Positions 17,681 to 27,178 of a stretch of DNA of 64,000 bases are shown piece by piece. The DNA comes from Arthrobacter stackebrandtii (GTDB lineage Bacteria > Actinomycetota > Actinomycetes > Actinomycetales > Micrococcaceae), in contig NZ_JAGIOI010000001.1 of assembly GCF_017876675.1 (NCBI RefSeq), positions 3,410,001-3,474,000 on the forward strand. The letters are read 5' to 3'. Below the pieces are notes generated by a model. It saw nothing but the letters and a program-made list of their open reading frames with translations. It had not been told where the DNA came from and did no database searches. Position 1 is the first letter of the stretch, and every line of letters starts with the position of its first letter. The position numbers and the translations under genes were made by a program.

Positions 17681-17754
17681 GGTGAGATACGGGGGTTGAA
17701 CCCGCGACCTCCTGGACCACAACCAGGCGCTCTGCCAACTGAGCTAATCCCACC
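17681..17754 (-). tRNA. tRNA-His (GTG)
   Basis: The minus strand folds as a cloverleaf. The acceptor arms GTGGGAT and ATCTCAC pair, with the extra G-1 (17754) opposite C73 (17681) that marks tRNA-His. The D arm is TTAGCTCAGTTGGCAGAGC. The anticodon stem-loop CCTGGTTGTGGTCCAGG carries GTG, and the T arm is CGGGTTCAACCCCCG. The next three bases (17680-17678) read CCA, so the 3' end appears to be encoded. A terminator follows. Confidence 0.96.
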
Positions 17755-17921
17755 ATGTCCGCCGCGGCCGGTCTGGCCATCTTGCGATGTCCTCCGTGCT
17801 TGTGGCAACGACCAATACTCTACCCGAAAATATTGGCGCCTGAGACCACTTCGCGTCTTTTGGCCCTATTTGTGAGCTAAATCGCTTTGTGGCGGCGGAA
17901 GATTGGCGAAAAGCCGCGGAT

Positions 17922-18524
17922 TCAGGGCTTGTACTTGGCCGAGATTTTCTTGGCGGTGGGGGTGTCCGGGCCCGGTGCCGGCACAAAAACGGCTTCACGG
18001 TAGTACTTGAGTTCGTTGATGCTGTCCTTGATGTCGCCGAGGGCGCGGTGGTTGCCGGTCTTGGCGGGGGAATGGAAGTAGGCGCGGGCGTACCAGCGGC
18101 GGGAGAGCTCCTTGATGGTGGAGACGTCAATGACGCGGTAGTGCAGGTGCTCCACCAGCTCGGGCATGTCGCGCGAGAGGAACACCTTGTCCGTGCCGAT
18201 GGAGTTGCCGGCCAGGGGTGCCTTGTTGGGCACGGGGACGTACTTCTTGATGTACGCCAGCACCTGTGCCTGGGCATCTTCCATGGTGGTGCCGGCCGCG
18301 AGCTCGTCGATCAGCTTCGACTCGGTGTGCATGTTGCGCACAAAGTCACCCATCTGTGCCAGGGCCTCGTCGCTGGGCTTGATGACGACGTCAACGCCGT
18401 CGCCCAAAATGTTCAGTTCCGAGTCCGTGACAAGGGCCGCCACCTCGATCAGGGCGTCGTTGACCTCGTCCAGGCCGGTCATCTCACAGTCAATCCACAC
18501 AATGCGTTCATTAGTAATAGCCAC
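17922..18524 (-). CDS. orn: Oligoribonuclease
   Basis: 3'-5' exonuclease of the DEDD family that finishes RNA decay by degrading di- to pentaribonucleotides, including linear pGpG from cyclic-di-GMP. The 200 residues carry Exo I WIDCEMTG (Asp12, Glu14), the conserved GDFV and [17 protein letters not shown] segments, and Exo [17 protein letters not shown] (His159, Asp164). GTG 18524 gives the correct N-terminus; the open frame continues far upstream only as a shadow of the next gene. It is essential in many actinobacteria. Confidence 0.95.
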   Translation of the reverse strand: MAITNERIVWIDCEMTGLDEVNDALIEVAALVTDSELNILGDGVDVVIKPSDEALAQMGDFVRNMHTESKLIDELAAGTTMEDAQAQVLAYIKKYVPVPNKAPLAGNSIGTDKVFLSRDMPELVEHLHYRVIDVSTIKELSRRWYARAYFHSPAKTGNHRALGDIKDSINELKYYREAVFVPAPGPDTPTAKKISAKYKP

Positions 18525-18550
18525 GGGTCCAATGTACCCCGCCGTGTCCG

Positions 18551-19996
18551 TCAGGCCGCAGAGGAGGTTTGTTCGTCGTCGTGCATGGAATGCCCGTGGC
18601 GCGGAATGGCGGAGGGGTTGCGGCCCATCAGGAACAGCTGCCGCACGCTCCAGGCAAACAGGACCACCAGCAGCCCGTTGCGGGCTGTCAGCACCAGCGC
18701 CATGAACGGGTTGTTCTCGGACAGCGGCCCGTAAAACAGGGGGTAGATGAAGAACGTCAGCACGCCGACGCCGATCAGCATGGCTGCCGGAACCCGCCAG
18801 GCCTTCCACTGGAGGGACAGTCCCACCGCCACGGCCGGCGCCAGCCACACCATGAACTGGGGGGAGCCGACCTTGTTGAACACCACAAACGCCGTGGTCA
18901 GGGCCAGGGTGCCAAACAGCAGCAGGGCCGTGCGGTCGGCGCCGCCGTTGCCCTTGCCGGTGTGCAGCGCCCAGAAGATGAGCCCGGCCACGAGCAGTGC
19001 CGCGGCAATCAGCAGCGGCTGCATCAGCACGCTCATGATCTCCGACCCCGGCCCGTCCACCTGCATCGAGTTGATGTCGTGGTTCATGTACATCTGCGCG
19101 CCGCCAATCCCCAGCACGCTCATCCACAGCCAGGGCGTGGTGAACGTCGCCTCCAGCTGCATGCCGCGGTCGCCCTGCTCAAGCAAAAAGTTCAGCAGTT
19201 CCGGCAGCTCGCCCACGGCCAGCGCCAGCCCCACCACCGCGGCGGTCACCAGCATGCCGGCCAGGACCACGCGCACGCGCTGCCTGACCACGGTGAACAA
19301 TGCCAGGACGACGGCGGCCGGCCAGACTTTCGTCCAGGTCGCCACACTGAGGATGGCAGAAGCCAGGAACGGGCTGGCCGTGCCGATCGTCAGCGCCACC
19401 AGGACAATCGGGGCGGTGATGCCGTCCACCCGGGTGAAACCCAGCCAGGCCAGCAGCGTGGTGAAGCCGATCCACCACAGTGCGGCGGGAATGGCCTTCG
19501 TGTTGCGCCCCCACCGGGTGAGCCTGCCCACGGCCAAGGTGTTCAGGATGGCGATCATCAGCACCCAGATGAAAAGGAACGGCGCCTCGCCGAATGAATA
19601 GGCGATCCCCATCGGAATGAGCGCCAGGATGGGGTACACCCACGGGCTGGGGCCGATGACGCGGTCGCTGTCGAACCCCACGGAGGCCCACACCCGGTAG
19701 ATCTCAGTGTCGCTGAACGCCTGTCCAAACAGCGACAGGATCGCGGCGGCGAGCAGGAACACGCCCTGCATGGTGCCCAGCACGGTCCACATGCCACGCG
19801 GCGTCTTCAGCCAGGCTTGGAGGCGTGCGGGCAGCACGGCATCGCGGGCCCGGGAGATTGCGGCAAAAAATGAGTCCGTGGAGATGGTCCAGTCCTTATC
19901 CGGTCGGTGGCGCCCCAGGCGGGGCCAGGCCGCCCCAGCGTGAACGGGCACGTGGACATACAGCGAACCGCCCGGCTGGAGTGGGTAGAATGCCAA
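18551..19996 (-). CDS. Multi-spanning GT-C type glycosyltransferase (GT87/DUF2029-like)
   Basis: A 481-residue membrane protein with about 10-12 hydrophobic segments after a hydrophilic 50-residue N-terminus. An aspartate-containing first loop ([15 protein letters not shown]) is where GT-C enzymes place the catalytic acid. [12 protein letters not shown] and the C-terminal [17 protein letters not shown] resemble polyprenol-phosphomannose-dependent mannosyltransferases. It is divergent from an MptB-like gene, and the pair probably acts in lipomannan or cell-wall glycan assembly on the outer face of the membrane. The exact start is unsure: no clear ribosome site precedes 19996. Confidence 0.78.
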   Translation of the reverse strand: MAFYPLQPGGSLYVHVPVHAGAAWPRLGRHRPDKDWTISTDSFFAAISRARDAVLPARLQAWLKTPRGMWTVLGTMQGVFLLAAAILSLFGQAFSDTEIYRVWASVGFDSDRVIGPSPWVYPILALIPMGIAYSFGEAPFLFIWVLMIAILNTLAVGRLTRWGRNTKAIPAALWWIGFTTLLAWLGFTRVDGITAPIVLVALTIGTASPFLASAILSVATWTKVWPAAVVLALFTVVRQRVRVVLAGMLVTAAVVGLALAVGELPELLNFLLEQGDRGMQLEATFTTPWLWMSVLGIGGAQMYMNHDINSMQVDGPGSEIMSVLMQPLLIAAALLVAGLIFWALHTGKGNGGADRTALLLFGTLALTTAFVVFNKVGSPQFMVWLAPAVAVGLSLQWKAWRVPAAMLIGVGVLTFFIYPLFYGPLSENNPFMALVLTARNGLLVVLFAWSVRQLFLMGRNPSAIPRHGHSMHDDEQTSSAA

Positions 19997-20120
19997 GATA
20001 CGGAGTCCTTGGCTGGTTACATGTTAGCGCAGCGCCTTGTTGCTCCTCTGGTCTCCCTGCAGGATCGCATGCCGCCCGGCTGCGTGCTGCGGGATGACAT
20101 ACATTCAGGAGAAACGCTTT

Positions 20121-21707
20121 TTGACCAGCACGCGTGTTGCCCCGCCGGAGGTGAAGTCCCAGGTGTTAGCCAAGCTGCCGTCCACGGATGGCACCGCAAT
20201 GTCAGTAGTCTGGCAGGGATTCGCCGGATCCCTCCTGTTGTTCCTGGGCTCCCTGGGCGTGGGCTGGCTGGCCGGCAGCTCTGTCCTCATCCGGACGCCG
20301 CTGATCATCCTGGCCCGGACCACCCCCGCCGCCGTGATTGTCACCACACTTCTGCTGTGCCTCGGTGCGGCGCTCATGCTGCGTGCCTGGCTGCGCCTGC
20401 GCCAGCACCTCGCAGCCTGGGACGACACCGCGCGGCCCGTCCTGGCGAAGGCCCTGGCGCTGTGGGTCACCCCCATGATGTTTGCGCTGCCGCTGTTCAG
20501 CCGCGACTCCTACGCCTACATTGGCCAGGGACGGCTCATGCAGGAGGGCCTGAACCCGTACACCAACGGCATTTCCGCCCTCAACAACTACTTTGTCCTG
20601 GGCCCGGACACCTTGTGGACGGAAGCCCCCACACCATACGGCCCGCTGTGGCTCTGGCTTGAGCACCTGGCCGTGATGCTCCCGGCCCCCAGCCCGGAAA
20701 TCGCACTGATCCCCTTCCGCCTGGCCAGCTTGGCCGGCGTCATCCTCCTGGCCGTCTACGTGCCAAAACTAGCCGCCCGGCACGGCCTGAACCCGCACCG
20801 CACCACCTGGATGGTGGTCCTGAACCCCATCCTCCTGATCAACTTCATCGCCAGCGTCCACAACGACTCCCTCATGCTGGGCCTGGTGGTGGCGGGAATT
20901 TACTACGCCTCAACCCGCAAGCCAATCCTCGGGATCCTCCTTGTGACGGCCTCCATCGCGATCAAGCCCATCACGTTGATCGCCCTGCCGTTTGTCGGCC
21001 TGCTGTGGGCAGGGGCCCATGCCGGCTGGGTGCGCAAGTTCGCCATCTGGGCGGCCACCCTGGCCATTTCGACGGCGGTCATGGCCGCCATGGGTGCCGT
21101 GAACGGGCTCGGCTTCGGCTGGCTCGCCGCCCTGCAGACGCCCGGCACCGTGTGGATTTGGTACGCACCCGTGGGCCTGCTCTCCAACGCTGTTGGATTT
21201 GTGGTGGGCCTGTTCAACGCCGCTGCCGGGGCGGCCGTGACGGATGTCATCCAGACCGTCGGGCAGGCGGTGTCCATCCTGCTGGTCATGGCGCTGGCCT
21301 TCGTGAAAATCCCGCTGCCCTCCGCAGCCAGGATCGCCTCCACCGGCCTGGACACCGAGCGCTGCTACAGCGAACTTGTGCTGCGCCGCATGGCCTGGGC
21401 GTTTGCCGCCGTCGTGCTCCTGGCGCCCATGATCCAGACCTGGTACATGCTGTGGCTGCTCGCGTTCTTTGCCGTCACCGGCATCAAGGAAGGCTGGCAG
21501 CTGCGTGTCGTGCTGTACCTGACGGCGTTCTTCACCGCGATTGCCCTGACAGACCAGCTGAGCATCTTCCCGTGGATTCCCGTGGTGCTGATTCGGATCG
21601 TGGCCATTTCAGCCACTGTCATCTGCATCACGTACGTCATGTTTTGGGACAGAAAGACGCGCGGTTCCTTCCTGCCGCGCTTTGACGCCCTGGTCCAGTC
21701 CCGCTGA
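20121..21707 (+). CDS. mptB: Polyprenol-phosphomannose-dependent alpha-1,6-mannosyltransferase, MptB-like
   Basis: About 528 residues, 12 or more membrane segments. The loop LFSRDSYAYIGQGRLMQEGLNPY contains the acidic GT-C motif. NPILLINFIASVHND, KPITLIALPF and MIQTWYMLWLLAFFAV are typical of actinobacterial MptA/MptB proteins that extend the lipomannan or lipoarabinomannan core using polyprenyl-phosphomannose. TTG 20121 is chosen because CAGGAG at 20106-20111 sits 9 bp before it; an open frame to 20037 has no ribosome site. Divergent from the other GT-C gene across 124 bp, so the two may share regulation. Confidence 0.85.
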   Translation: MTSTRVAPPEVKSQVLAKLPSTDGTAMSVVWQGFAGSLLLFLGSLGVGWLAGSSVLIRTPLIILARTTPAAVIVTTLLLCLGAALMLRAWLRLRQHLAAWDDTARPVLAKALALWVTPMMFALPLFSRDSYAYIGQGRLMQEGLNPYTNGISALNNYFVLGPDTLWTEAPTPYGPLWLWLEHLAVMLPAPSPEIALIPFRLASLAGVILLAVYVPKLAARHGLNPHRTTWMVVLNPILLINFIASVHNDSLMLGLVVAGIYYASTRKPILGILLVTASIAIKPITLIALPFVGLLWAGAHAGWVRKFAIWAATLAISTAVMAAMGAVNGLGFGWLAALQTPGTVWIWYAPVGLLSNAVGFVVGLFNAAAGAAVTDVIQTVGQAVSILLVMALAFVKIPLPSAARIASTGLDTERCYSELVLRRMAWAFAAVVLLAPMIQTWYMLWLLAFFAVTGIKEGWQLRVVLYLTAFFTAIALTDQLSIFPWIPVVLIRIVAISATVICITYVMFWDRKTRGSFLPRFDALVQSR

Positions 21708-21770
21708 CCCTCTTGCCTGCGCCCGGCGGGTGGGCGGGCATGGCCGTGCGGCCCGGCACCACCGGTCAGT

Positions 21771-21809
21771 TCACAGGCGCTTGAGCCGCCGGATCACAGG
21801 TGCTTGAGC
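21771..21809. repeat. Short tandem duplication at the 3' end of the AlkD-like gene
   Basis: TCACAGGCGCTTGAGC at 21771 recurs at 21794 as TCACAGGTGCTTGAGC (15 of 16 bases). It duplicates the last codons and stop of the adjacent minus-strand gene 23 bp downstream. This is a likely replication-slippage scar. Confidence 0.6.
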
Positions 21810-22525
21810 GCCTCCCTGCGCGAGAGCGGGCTCAGCCCATGCACCGCCACGAAGCGCAGCACCCATTCCGGATCGGTCCGCGCATGCTGGCGCAGCGCCC
21901 AGCCGATCGCCTTGCGGATGAAGAATTCCTTGTCGGCCAGGTTCGGCACAATGACGTCGGACAGCAGTTGCACGTCCGTGGCGGCCTTGGCCGGGAGCTG
22001 GGAAATGATGGCGGCCCGGCGGAACCAGAAATCCGGATGGCCGCTCCACTCCCGCAGCAGCGGCCCCATGGCCGCCCGGTCCTTGGCCAGCAGGTCCCAC
22101 AGCCGCGGCGCCACGGAATCGACGTAATCCCACCACTGCCCCGTCCCAATGACGACGGCGTAAAACGGCAGGAGCGCTGCCTCACCCCGGCCCAGCCGGG
22201 AGTCGCACAGCATGATGGCGGCATGGCGTTCCTCGCGGTGGGCTGCACCGCTCCACAGCTCCATGACAGTTGCGTGGAGTTCGCCGGGGCTGGAAAACGG
22301 GTGCTCGCGCGCCAGCGACCTGACGGCCTTGCGCACGGCCGGGGCGGGGACGCCCAGAAACGGCATGCTGGATTTCATGTAGGCGGCCATGCCGGCCGCC
22401 TTCTCGGGCAGGGCAACGGCCGCCAGTGCCGGGCCGAGTGCGCACATAAATGCGGCGTTGGCGGGTTCTGTTCCGGACATGACTGCGGGGCCGGGCGGTT
22501 TGTGGACGGCGTCCTGCTTTTTCAT
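21794..22525 (-). CDS. AlkD-like DNA alkylation repair protein
   Basis: A HEAT-repeat DNA glycosylase that excises positively charged alkylated bases. The 243-residue protein has tandem helical repeats. GQWWDYVDSVAPRL contains the Trp and Asp of the active site (AlkD Trp109/Asp113), and HPDFWFRRAAI with FIRKAIGWALR matches the conserved second half. Both MKKQDAV and the internal ATG at residue 16 are possible starts. It is divergent from the methyltransferase gene, 37 bp apart. Confidence 0.88.
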   Translation of the reverse strand: MKKQDAVHKPPGPAVMSGTEPANAAFMCALGPALAAVALPEKAAGMAAYMKSSMPFLGVPAPAVRKAVRSLAREHPFSSPGELHATVMELWSGAAHREERHAAIMLCDSRLGRGEAALLPFYAVVIGTGQWWDYVDSVAPRLWDLLAKDRAAMGPLLREWSGHPDFWFRRAAIISQLPAKAATDVQLLSDVIVPNLADKEFFIRKAIGWALRQHARTDPEWVLRFVAVHGLSPLSRREALKHL

Positions 22526-22562
22526 TCCCCCAGACTAGCCGCCGCTGTACGATGTGGAAGCT

Positions 22563-23447
22563 ATGGAGCCCGTTGACGTGCTGACCCCCGCAGGGCTGGC
22601 GGCCGCCCTGCGCCAGGCAGGCTGCGTCTATGCGGAAGAGGAAGCCGCCATCATGATCGAGGCGGCCGCGGGGCCGGGCCCGGCCGCCGTTCAAGGGTGC
22701 GATTCCCTGCTGGCGCACATGCTGGAGCAGCGCCGGGCCGGCATCCCCCTTGAACACATCGTGGGCTGGGCGGAATTCTGCGGACTGCGCATCCGCGTGG
22801 CTCCCGGGGTGTTCGTGCCAAGGAAACGCAGCGAGTTTCTGGTGCAGCAGGCACTTGAAGCCCTGGCCCTGGGCGGACCCGGACGGGCCGACCGCCCGCT
22901 GGTGCTGGACCTTTGCTGCGGGAGCGGGGCCATCGGCGCCGCCCTGGCCCAAGCCCTCAAAGGATTCCCGTTGCCGGAGGCACGCGGCAGGACGGGTTTC
23001 CTTCCGGCCATGGAGCTGCATGCTGCGGACATCGACCCGGCCGCGGTGGCCTGTGCCTCCGTGAACCTTGCCGCGCATGGCGGGTGCGTCCACTGCGGAG
23101 ACCTCTTCCGGGCGCTGCCGAAGCAGTTGGAGGGGCGGATCCGGCTTATCGTGGCCAACGCCCCTTATGTACCCACTGCGGACATCCGGTTCATGCCACC
23201 CGAAGCCCGGCTGCACGAACCGGATGCCGCACTCAACGGCGGCGGAGACGGCCTGTGGCTGCACCGCCGCATTGCCGGGGAGGCGCCGCACTGGCTGGAG
23301 CCTGGCGGCCGGCTGCTGCTGGAAAGCAGTGCCCGGCAGGCGCCGCACAGTGCTGCCATCCTGGCTGGCTGCGGGTTCCGCCCCACAGTCCACACCAACA
23401 GGGACGTCGGGGGAACAGTGGTTGCCGGCATTCTGGCAGACCGCTGA
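22563..23447 (+). CDS. PrmC-like protein-glutamine N5-methyltransferase
   Basis: SAM-dependent methyltransferase of about 294 residues. It follows the PrmC plan: a short helical N-terminus, then PLEHIVGWAEFCGLRIRV and VFVPRKRSEFLV, the SAM motif LDLCCGSGAIG, acidic HAADIDPAA, and the catalytic tetrapeptide region VANAPYVPT. The usual NPPY is NAPY here, a variant seen in actinobacterial putative N5-glutamine methyltransferases that accompany, rather than replace, PrmC. The target protein is unknown. ATG 22563 with GGAAG upstream is preferred over GTG 22554. Confidence 0.85.
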   Translation: MEPVDVLTPAGLAAALRQAGCVYAEEEAAIMIEAAAGPGPAAVQGCDSLLAHMLEQRRAGIPLEHIVGWAEFCGLRIRVAPGVFVPRKRSEFLVQQALEALALGGPGRADRPLVLDLCCGSGAIGAALAQALKGFPLPEARGRTGFLPAMELHAADIDPAAVACASVNLAAHGGCVHCGDLFRALPKQLEGRIRLIVANAPYVPTADIRFMPPEARLHEPDAALNGGGDGLWLHRRIAGEAPHWLEPGGRLLLESSARQAPHSAAILAGCGFRPTVHTNRDVGGTVVAGILADR

Positions 23448-23586
23448 GGTGCCGATGCGCGGTGCCAGCATTGCCTGGGCAGCCCGCCGGGCCCGGTCCC
23501 TGTCTTCCCCGCCGCAACTGGCTGGCCTCAAGGTATCAGCACCGGCCCAGCTCCACCTGTCGCACCGGCGCCCCAAGGAGAACTGC

Positions 23587-24831
23587 ATGAGCCTGCACAG
23601 CCACCACCCGAAATGCCACGAAGCCATTGTCGAAAGCGCCTTCAGCACCGGCCTCGGCGCGATTCCCCGGCACGCCCTCCCCAGGGCAGCCAAAATACCG
23701 ATGCGCCCAGGGATTGGTCCAGGACGAACTCATCCTGGACGGCAACGCGCGGCAGAACCTGGCCACGTTTGTGACCGCGTGGATGGAATCGCAGGCGTCG
23801 GCGCTGATCCAGGGGTCGCTGGAGAAGAACATCATGGACAAGGATGAATTCCCTCAGTCGGCCGAGATTGAACGGCGCTGCGTGAACATCCTCGCCAACC
23901 TGGGGCACGCACCCGAACCCACAGGCGAGACGGACGCCGTCGGATGTTCCACAGCGGGCTCCCCGGAGGCCGCCATGCTGGCCGGCATGGCGCTGAAGTG
24001 GCGCTGGCGTGCGCGGCGGGAGGCTGCGGGGCTGGGCACCTCCCGGCCCGACTTGGTGATGGGCGCCAATGTGCAGGTCTGCTGGGAGAACTTCGCCAGG
24101 TACCGGGATGTGGAGGCCCGCCTGATCCCGCTCGACGGCGCCACTCACCTGACTGCGGAACAGGCGGCTGCCGCGTGTGACGAGAACACGATTGGCGTGG
24201 TCGCGGTGCTTGGCTCCGCCGTGACGGCTCATGTGAACCCGTCGCAGGGATCGCCGCCGCCCTCGACGGGCTGGCTGCAAGCACGGGCCCGGACGTGCCT
24301 ATGCACGTGGATGCGGCCTCCGGCGGCTTCATCGCACCCTTTCTGGACCAGGACCTGATCTTCACCGTGGACTACCTGGGCGGCTCCATGCCCACCTTCG
24401 CCTTGAATTTCTCCCGCCCCACGGCGCAGGTGATTGCCCAGTAGTACACGCTGGTGCGGTACGGATTCGACGGCTACCAAAGCATCCAGCTGCGTTCACG
24501 GGACATTCCCGGCACGATTGCCGCCGGGTGGAGGCGATGGGCCCCTTCACCCTGCTCAGCCGGGGGACGAGCTGCCGGTGCTTGCTTTCAGGCTGACGGC
24601 GCCGGGAAACTGGAGCGTCTACGACGTGGCGCACGAGCTTGGCCGCTTTGGCTGGATCGTCCGCGCCTATCCCATGCCCGGGGGATGGCGGGTGTGGATG
24701 TGCTGCGCGTGGTGGTGCGGAACGGTTTTACCGCGGACCTGGCGGGGATGTTCCTGGCCGGCCTGGAGAAGTCGGTTCGCAGGCTGTCGGGGCAGCAGCG
24801 GCAGCGGGGGCATTCCACCACTGACAGTTGA
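23587..24831 (+). pseudogene. Glutamate decarboxylase pseudogene
   Basis: A broken PLP-dependent glutamate decarboxylase (acid-resistance type). Family blocks appear in order but in changing frames: MSLHSHHPK at 23587 behind [117 protein letters not shown]. Lesions are frameshifts near 23690, 24245 and 24540, and a TAG at 24442-24444. An apparently in-frame deletion near 24350 joins FLDQDL to IFTVDYLGG and removes about 42 residues including the PLP-binding His-Lys. The enzyme cannot function. Confidence 0.92.
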
Positions 24832-24846
24832 TGCCGGCGGCAGCAG

Positions 24847-24885
24847 CGGACGCGTTGGGAAATCCGTGCTTTCCCAACGCGTCCG
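24847..24885. terminator. 16-bp perfect hairpin after the gad pseudogene
   Basis: CGGACGCGTTGGGAAA (24847-24862) and its exact complement (24870-24885) enclose a 7-base loop just after the last decarboxylase codon. It probably was, and may still be, the terminator of that gene. Confidence 0.75.
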
Positions 24886-24948
24886 CGTGCGGGAAAATGA
24901 AGACAGCAGCCCTGCCATCGGTGGCGGGCCCGGGCGAAGGGGCAGGCC

Positions 24949-25449
24949 ATGAAACCTCGTTTTGGACAGGGCGCCGTCGTGGTGGGCCTGCTGCCCGAGC
25001 AGGATCCGTCCGTGCTGCACCAGGCCGGTGCGCTCGCCGCCGTCATGGGTGCCGAACTGGTGGGTGCCTATGTGGACCCCGGCAGCTACCTCATTGAGTG
25101 GGACCCTGCGGGGGATGTCCTGGGCAAGTCCCTGGACAGGGCCCTGGATCCCGACGACGAGGCGGCCTCCGCCGTGCTCGAACTGGGGCCGCTGCTGGCC
25201 GGCGTCGCCCAAGACAACGGGCTGCGGCACAGCTTTCGGGTGTTGGGAGGGGATCCCGGACTCGCGCTGGGGCGGTTGGCGGATGCGATTGGGGCCGCGG
25301 TCATCGTGGTGGGCGCGCGGCGCCCTGGCCTGCTGGCCGGCGTCAATGAAGTTCTGACGGGCTCTGTGGTGCGGAAGCTGCTTGCCACCCAGTCCGTGCC
25401 GGTCCTCGCCATCCCGCGCGTGGATGCGCACCCTCCGGCACACGGATAG
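24949..25449 (+). CDS. Universal stress protein, single UspA domain
   Basis: A 166-residue UspA-fold protein. It starts with VVVGLLPEQDPSVLHQAG, has the AELVGAYVDPG strand, and closes with IVVGARRPG followed by TGSVVRKLLATQSVPVLAIP. The latter fits the ATP-binding pattern G-2x-G-9x-G(S/T) with small changes. Such proteins respond to energy or oxygen stress in actinobacteria. The ATG follows GGGGCAGGCC. It stands alone downstream of the dead decarboxylase. Confidence 0.88.
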   Translation: MKPRFGQGAVVVGLLPEQDPSVLHQAGALAAVMGAELVGAYVDPGSYLIEWDPAGDVLGKSLDRALDPDDEAASAVLELGPLLAGVAQDNGLRHSFRVLGGDPGLALGRLADAIGAAVIVVGARRPGLLAGVNEVLTGSVVRKLLATQSVPVLAIPRVDAHPPAHG

Positions 25450-25466
25450 CAGGCCGAAGAAAAACC

Positions 25467-25518
25467 TTGACATGCCGCAGGGGCAGTCCTAGCGTTAAAT
25501 AGTCAACAAGTTCGTTGA
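25467..25518 (+). promoter_or_regulatory. Promoter and candidate operator of the ArsR/AHSA1 unit
   Basis: TTGACA (25467-25472) and TAGCGT (25490-25495) are 17 bp apart, a good sigma-70-type promoter. Just downstream TCAAC/GTTGA arms (25503-25507, 25514-25518) flank AAGTTC, a likely autorepressor site for the ArsR protein encoded next. Confidence 0.6.
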
Positions 25519-25541
25519 TAAACAAGATGATTGATTACTGG

Positions 25542-25901
25542 ATGGTGGATGTGTCCGAAAAGGCCGACGAACGGTTGGACAGGGCCTTCATGGCGTTGGC
25601 GGACCCCGTGCGCCGGGCCCTGGTGGCCCGGCTCTCCACGGGACCGGCCACGGTCAATGAACTGGCCGAACCCTTCACCATCAGCAAACAAGCCGTCTCC
25701 AGGCACCTGCAGGTATTGGAGCGGGCGGGCCTGATAACCCGCAGCCGCGACGGCCAGCGCAGGCCATGCCACCTGGCACCCGCCGCGCTGGAGGAACTGA
25801 CCGCCTGGATCGACGGATACCGGCTCACGGCCGAGTCCAGCTTTCGCAAGTTGGACTCCCTGCTGGCCATCATGACAAGCAGCACCACCGAAAACAAGTA
25901 G
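25542..25901 (+). CDS. ArsR-family winged-helix regulator
   Basis: About 119 residues. The winged helix reads FMALADPVRRALVARLSTGPA, then VNELAEPFTISKQAVSRHLQVLERAGLI as the helix-turn-helix, then a wing RSRDGQRRPCHL. No metal-binding cysteine motif is present, so it is of the non-metal type that is paired with an AHSA1 protein. Start is uncertain: TTG 25515 and ATG 25527 are also in frame and none has a clear ribosome site. It is followed 11 bp later by the AHSA1 gene, forming a two-gene unit found widely in actinobacteria. Confidence 0.88.
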   Translation: MVDVSEKADERLDRAFMALADPVRRALVARLSTGPATVNELAEPFTISKQAVSRHLQVLERAGLITRSRDGQRRPCHLAPAALEELTAWIDGYRLTAESSFRKLDSLLAIMTSSTTENK

Positions 25902-25912
25902 AGGTACGTAAA

Positions 25913-26410
25913 ATGACCACCAGCAATGCCCTTGTTGTCACGGCGGAACCGGGAGTGCCCTTCGTGGGCACGGTCCGGGAGGTGGACGCCCCCGTGGCGG
26001 ACGTCTACCGGGCTTTCATCGAACCCGCCCTGGTCCGTCAGTGGATGGGCCCGCGGGACCTGGAAATGGACATCGACTCCTGGGACGCCCGGCCCGGAGG
26101 GAGCTGGGCCTACACCCACATCGACCCGTCCGGAGGCCGCTACGGATTCCGCGGCGTGTTCCACGACGTCGTGGAGAACAAAAGCATCACCCAGACCTTT
26201 GAGTTCGACGGCTATCCCGGCCACGTCAGCCTGGAGCGCGTGGAGTTTGAAGACCTGGGCGGGCACACCCGCATTGTGAACCACTCGGTGTTCCAGTCTG
26301 TGGAGGACCGGGACGGGATGGTCTCCTCCGGCATGGAACAGGGCGTCCGGGAAGGCTACGAACGCCTGGAGGAACTGTTGAGCGCCGCGCCACGCCCGGC
26401 CGGGGCCTGA
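25913..26410 (+). CDS. AHSA1/SRPBCC-domain protein
   Basis: A 165-residue START-like domain. Strands begin FVGTVREVDAPVADVYRAFIEP, and the typical AHSA1 elements WMGPRDLEMDIDSWDARPGGSWAYTH and the C-terminal helix GVREGYERLEELL follow. The hydrophobic cavity of such proteins binds small ligands or clients, but none can be named here. It is coupled to the upstream ArsR regulator, which probably represses both genes. Confidence 0.87.
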   Translation: MTTSNALVVTAEPGVPFVGTVREVDAPVADVYRAFIEPALVRQWMGPRDLEMDIDSWDARPGGSWAYTHIDPSGGRYGFRGVFHDVVENKSITQTFEFDGYPGHVSLERVEFEDLGGHTRIVNHSVFQSVEDRDGMVSSGMEQGVREGYERLEELLSAAPRPAGA

Positions 26411-26465
26411 TCATGCCCCAGAATGGAGGTGCCCGTCGACCCGGCGCCTGCGCCCGGTCCCGCCG

Positions 26466-27101
26466 CTAGGACAGGATGGCCAGCAGCGAGGCGTGGATCC
26501 AGTCGCGGTAGTGCGGCAGGGACCAGCCGAACTGGGCCACGAGCGTGGCGTAGCTGTCCGGGTGCCCCACGGCGAAGATCGCGGCGGCGGCACTGTCGTC
26601 ATCCATGCCGTTGGCCAGGCCGCCGCGGGCCCGCACTGCGGCGGCGGCCAGCCGGTAGTTCGCCAGCCGCTGCGCCGCCCGCTGTTCGCGCAGGACTGCC
26701 ACGGCGGGGTCGACGGCAGCCGCCTGGCTGATGATGGTGAACACGGCCTGGCTGCGGGGCATGCCCTCGGCAAACCAGTCGGCCAGGACGCCGACCACCC
26801 CCGCCACATCCGCTGCTTTCGCGACCCGCTCCCGCATGAATTCAGGCACCGTGGCCGGTGCATTGGGGCCGGCCACCGCCGCGTCCAGGACGGCCGAGAG
26901 CAGCGCAGGCTTGTTGCCCACGGAGTTGTAGATGGTTTGGATGGCAACGCCCGCCCGGGTGGCAACCGCCTCAATGGAGGTGGCCATGTATCCGTTGGCC
27001 AGAAACAGCTCCCCGGCGCAGGTGACGATGAGCTCGCGCGTCTGCCGGGACTGGGCCTGGCGGCGGCCCGGCCGGGCTGCTTCACCCGCTGTTTCAACCA
27101 T
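26466..27101 (-). CDS. TetR-family regulator
   Basis: A 211-residue repressor. The N-terminal DNA-binding domain reads IVTCAGELFLANGYMATSIEAVATRAGVAIQTIYNSVGNKPALL, which has the expected TetR helix-turn-helix with Thr-Ile-Tyr at the recognition helix end. The C-terminal ligand domain is Ala-rich and unassigned. It is divergent from a flavoprotein gene across 77 bp that contains a palindrome (27109-27139), the usual layout for a repressor controlling its neighbour. Confidence 0.9.
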   Translation of the reverse strand: MVETAGEAARPGRRQAQSRQTRELIVTCAGELFLANGYMATSIEAVATRAGVAIQTIYNSVGNKPALLSAVLDAAVAGPNAPATVPEFMRERVAKAADVAGVVGVLADWFAEGMPRSQAVFTIISQAAAVDPAVAVLREQRAAQRLANYRLAAAAVRARGGLANGMDDDSAAAAIFAVGHPDSYATLVAQFGWSLPHYRDWIHASLLAILS

Positions 27102-27108
27102 AAAAAAA

Positions 27109-27139
27109 GAATAGCATTCCAGTCAGTGGAAGCGTATTC
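27109..27139. promoter_or_regulatory. Candidate TetR operator
   Basis: GAATAGCATTCCA and TGGAAGCGTATTC are 13-base arms (10 of 13 pairing) around GTCAG, centred in the TetR/flavoprotein divergent region and close to both starts. Confidence 0.6.
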
Positions 27140-27178
27140 TAGTGAAATAGTTTCCGGGGCGGTACCGAAGGACGCATC

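Noticed and set aside
23068-23847. 259-codon frame spanning the methyltransferase end and the decarboxylase start
   Set aside because: It joins an out-of-frame reading of the methyltransferase to the true first codons of the gad remnant; only the part from 23587 is meaningful.
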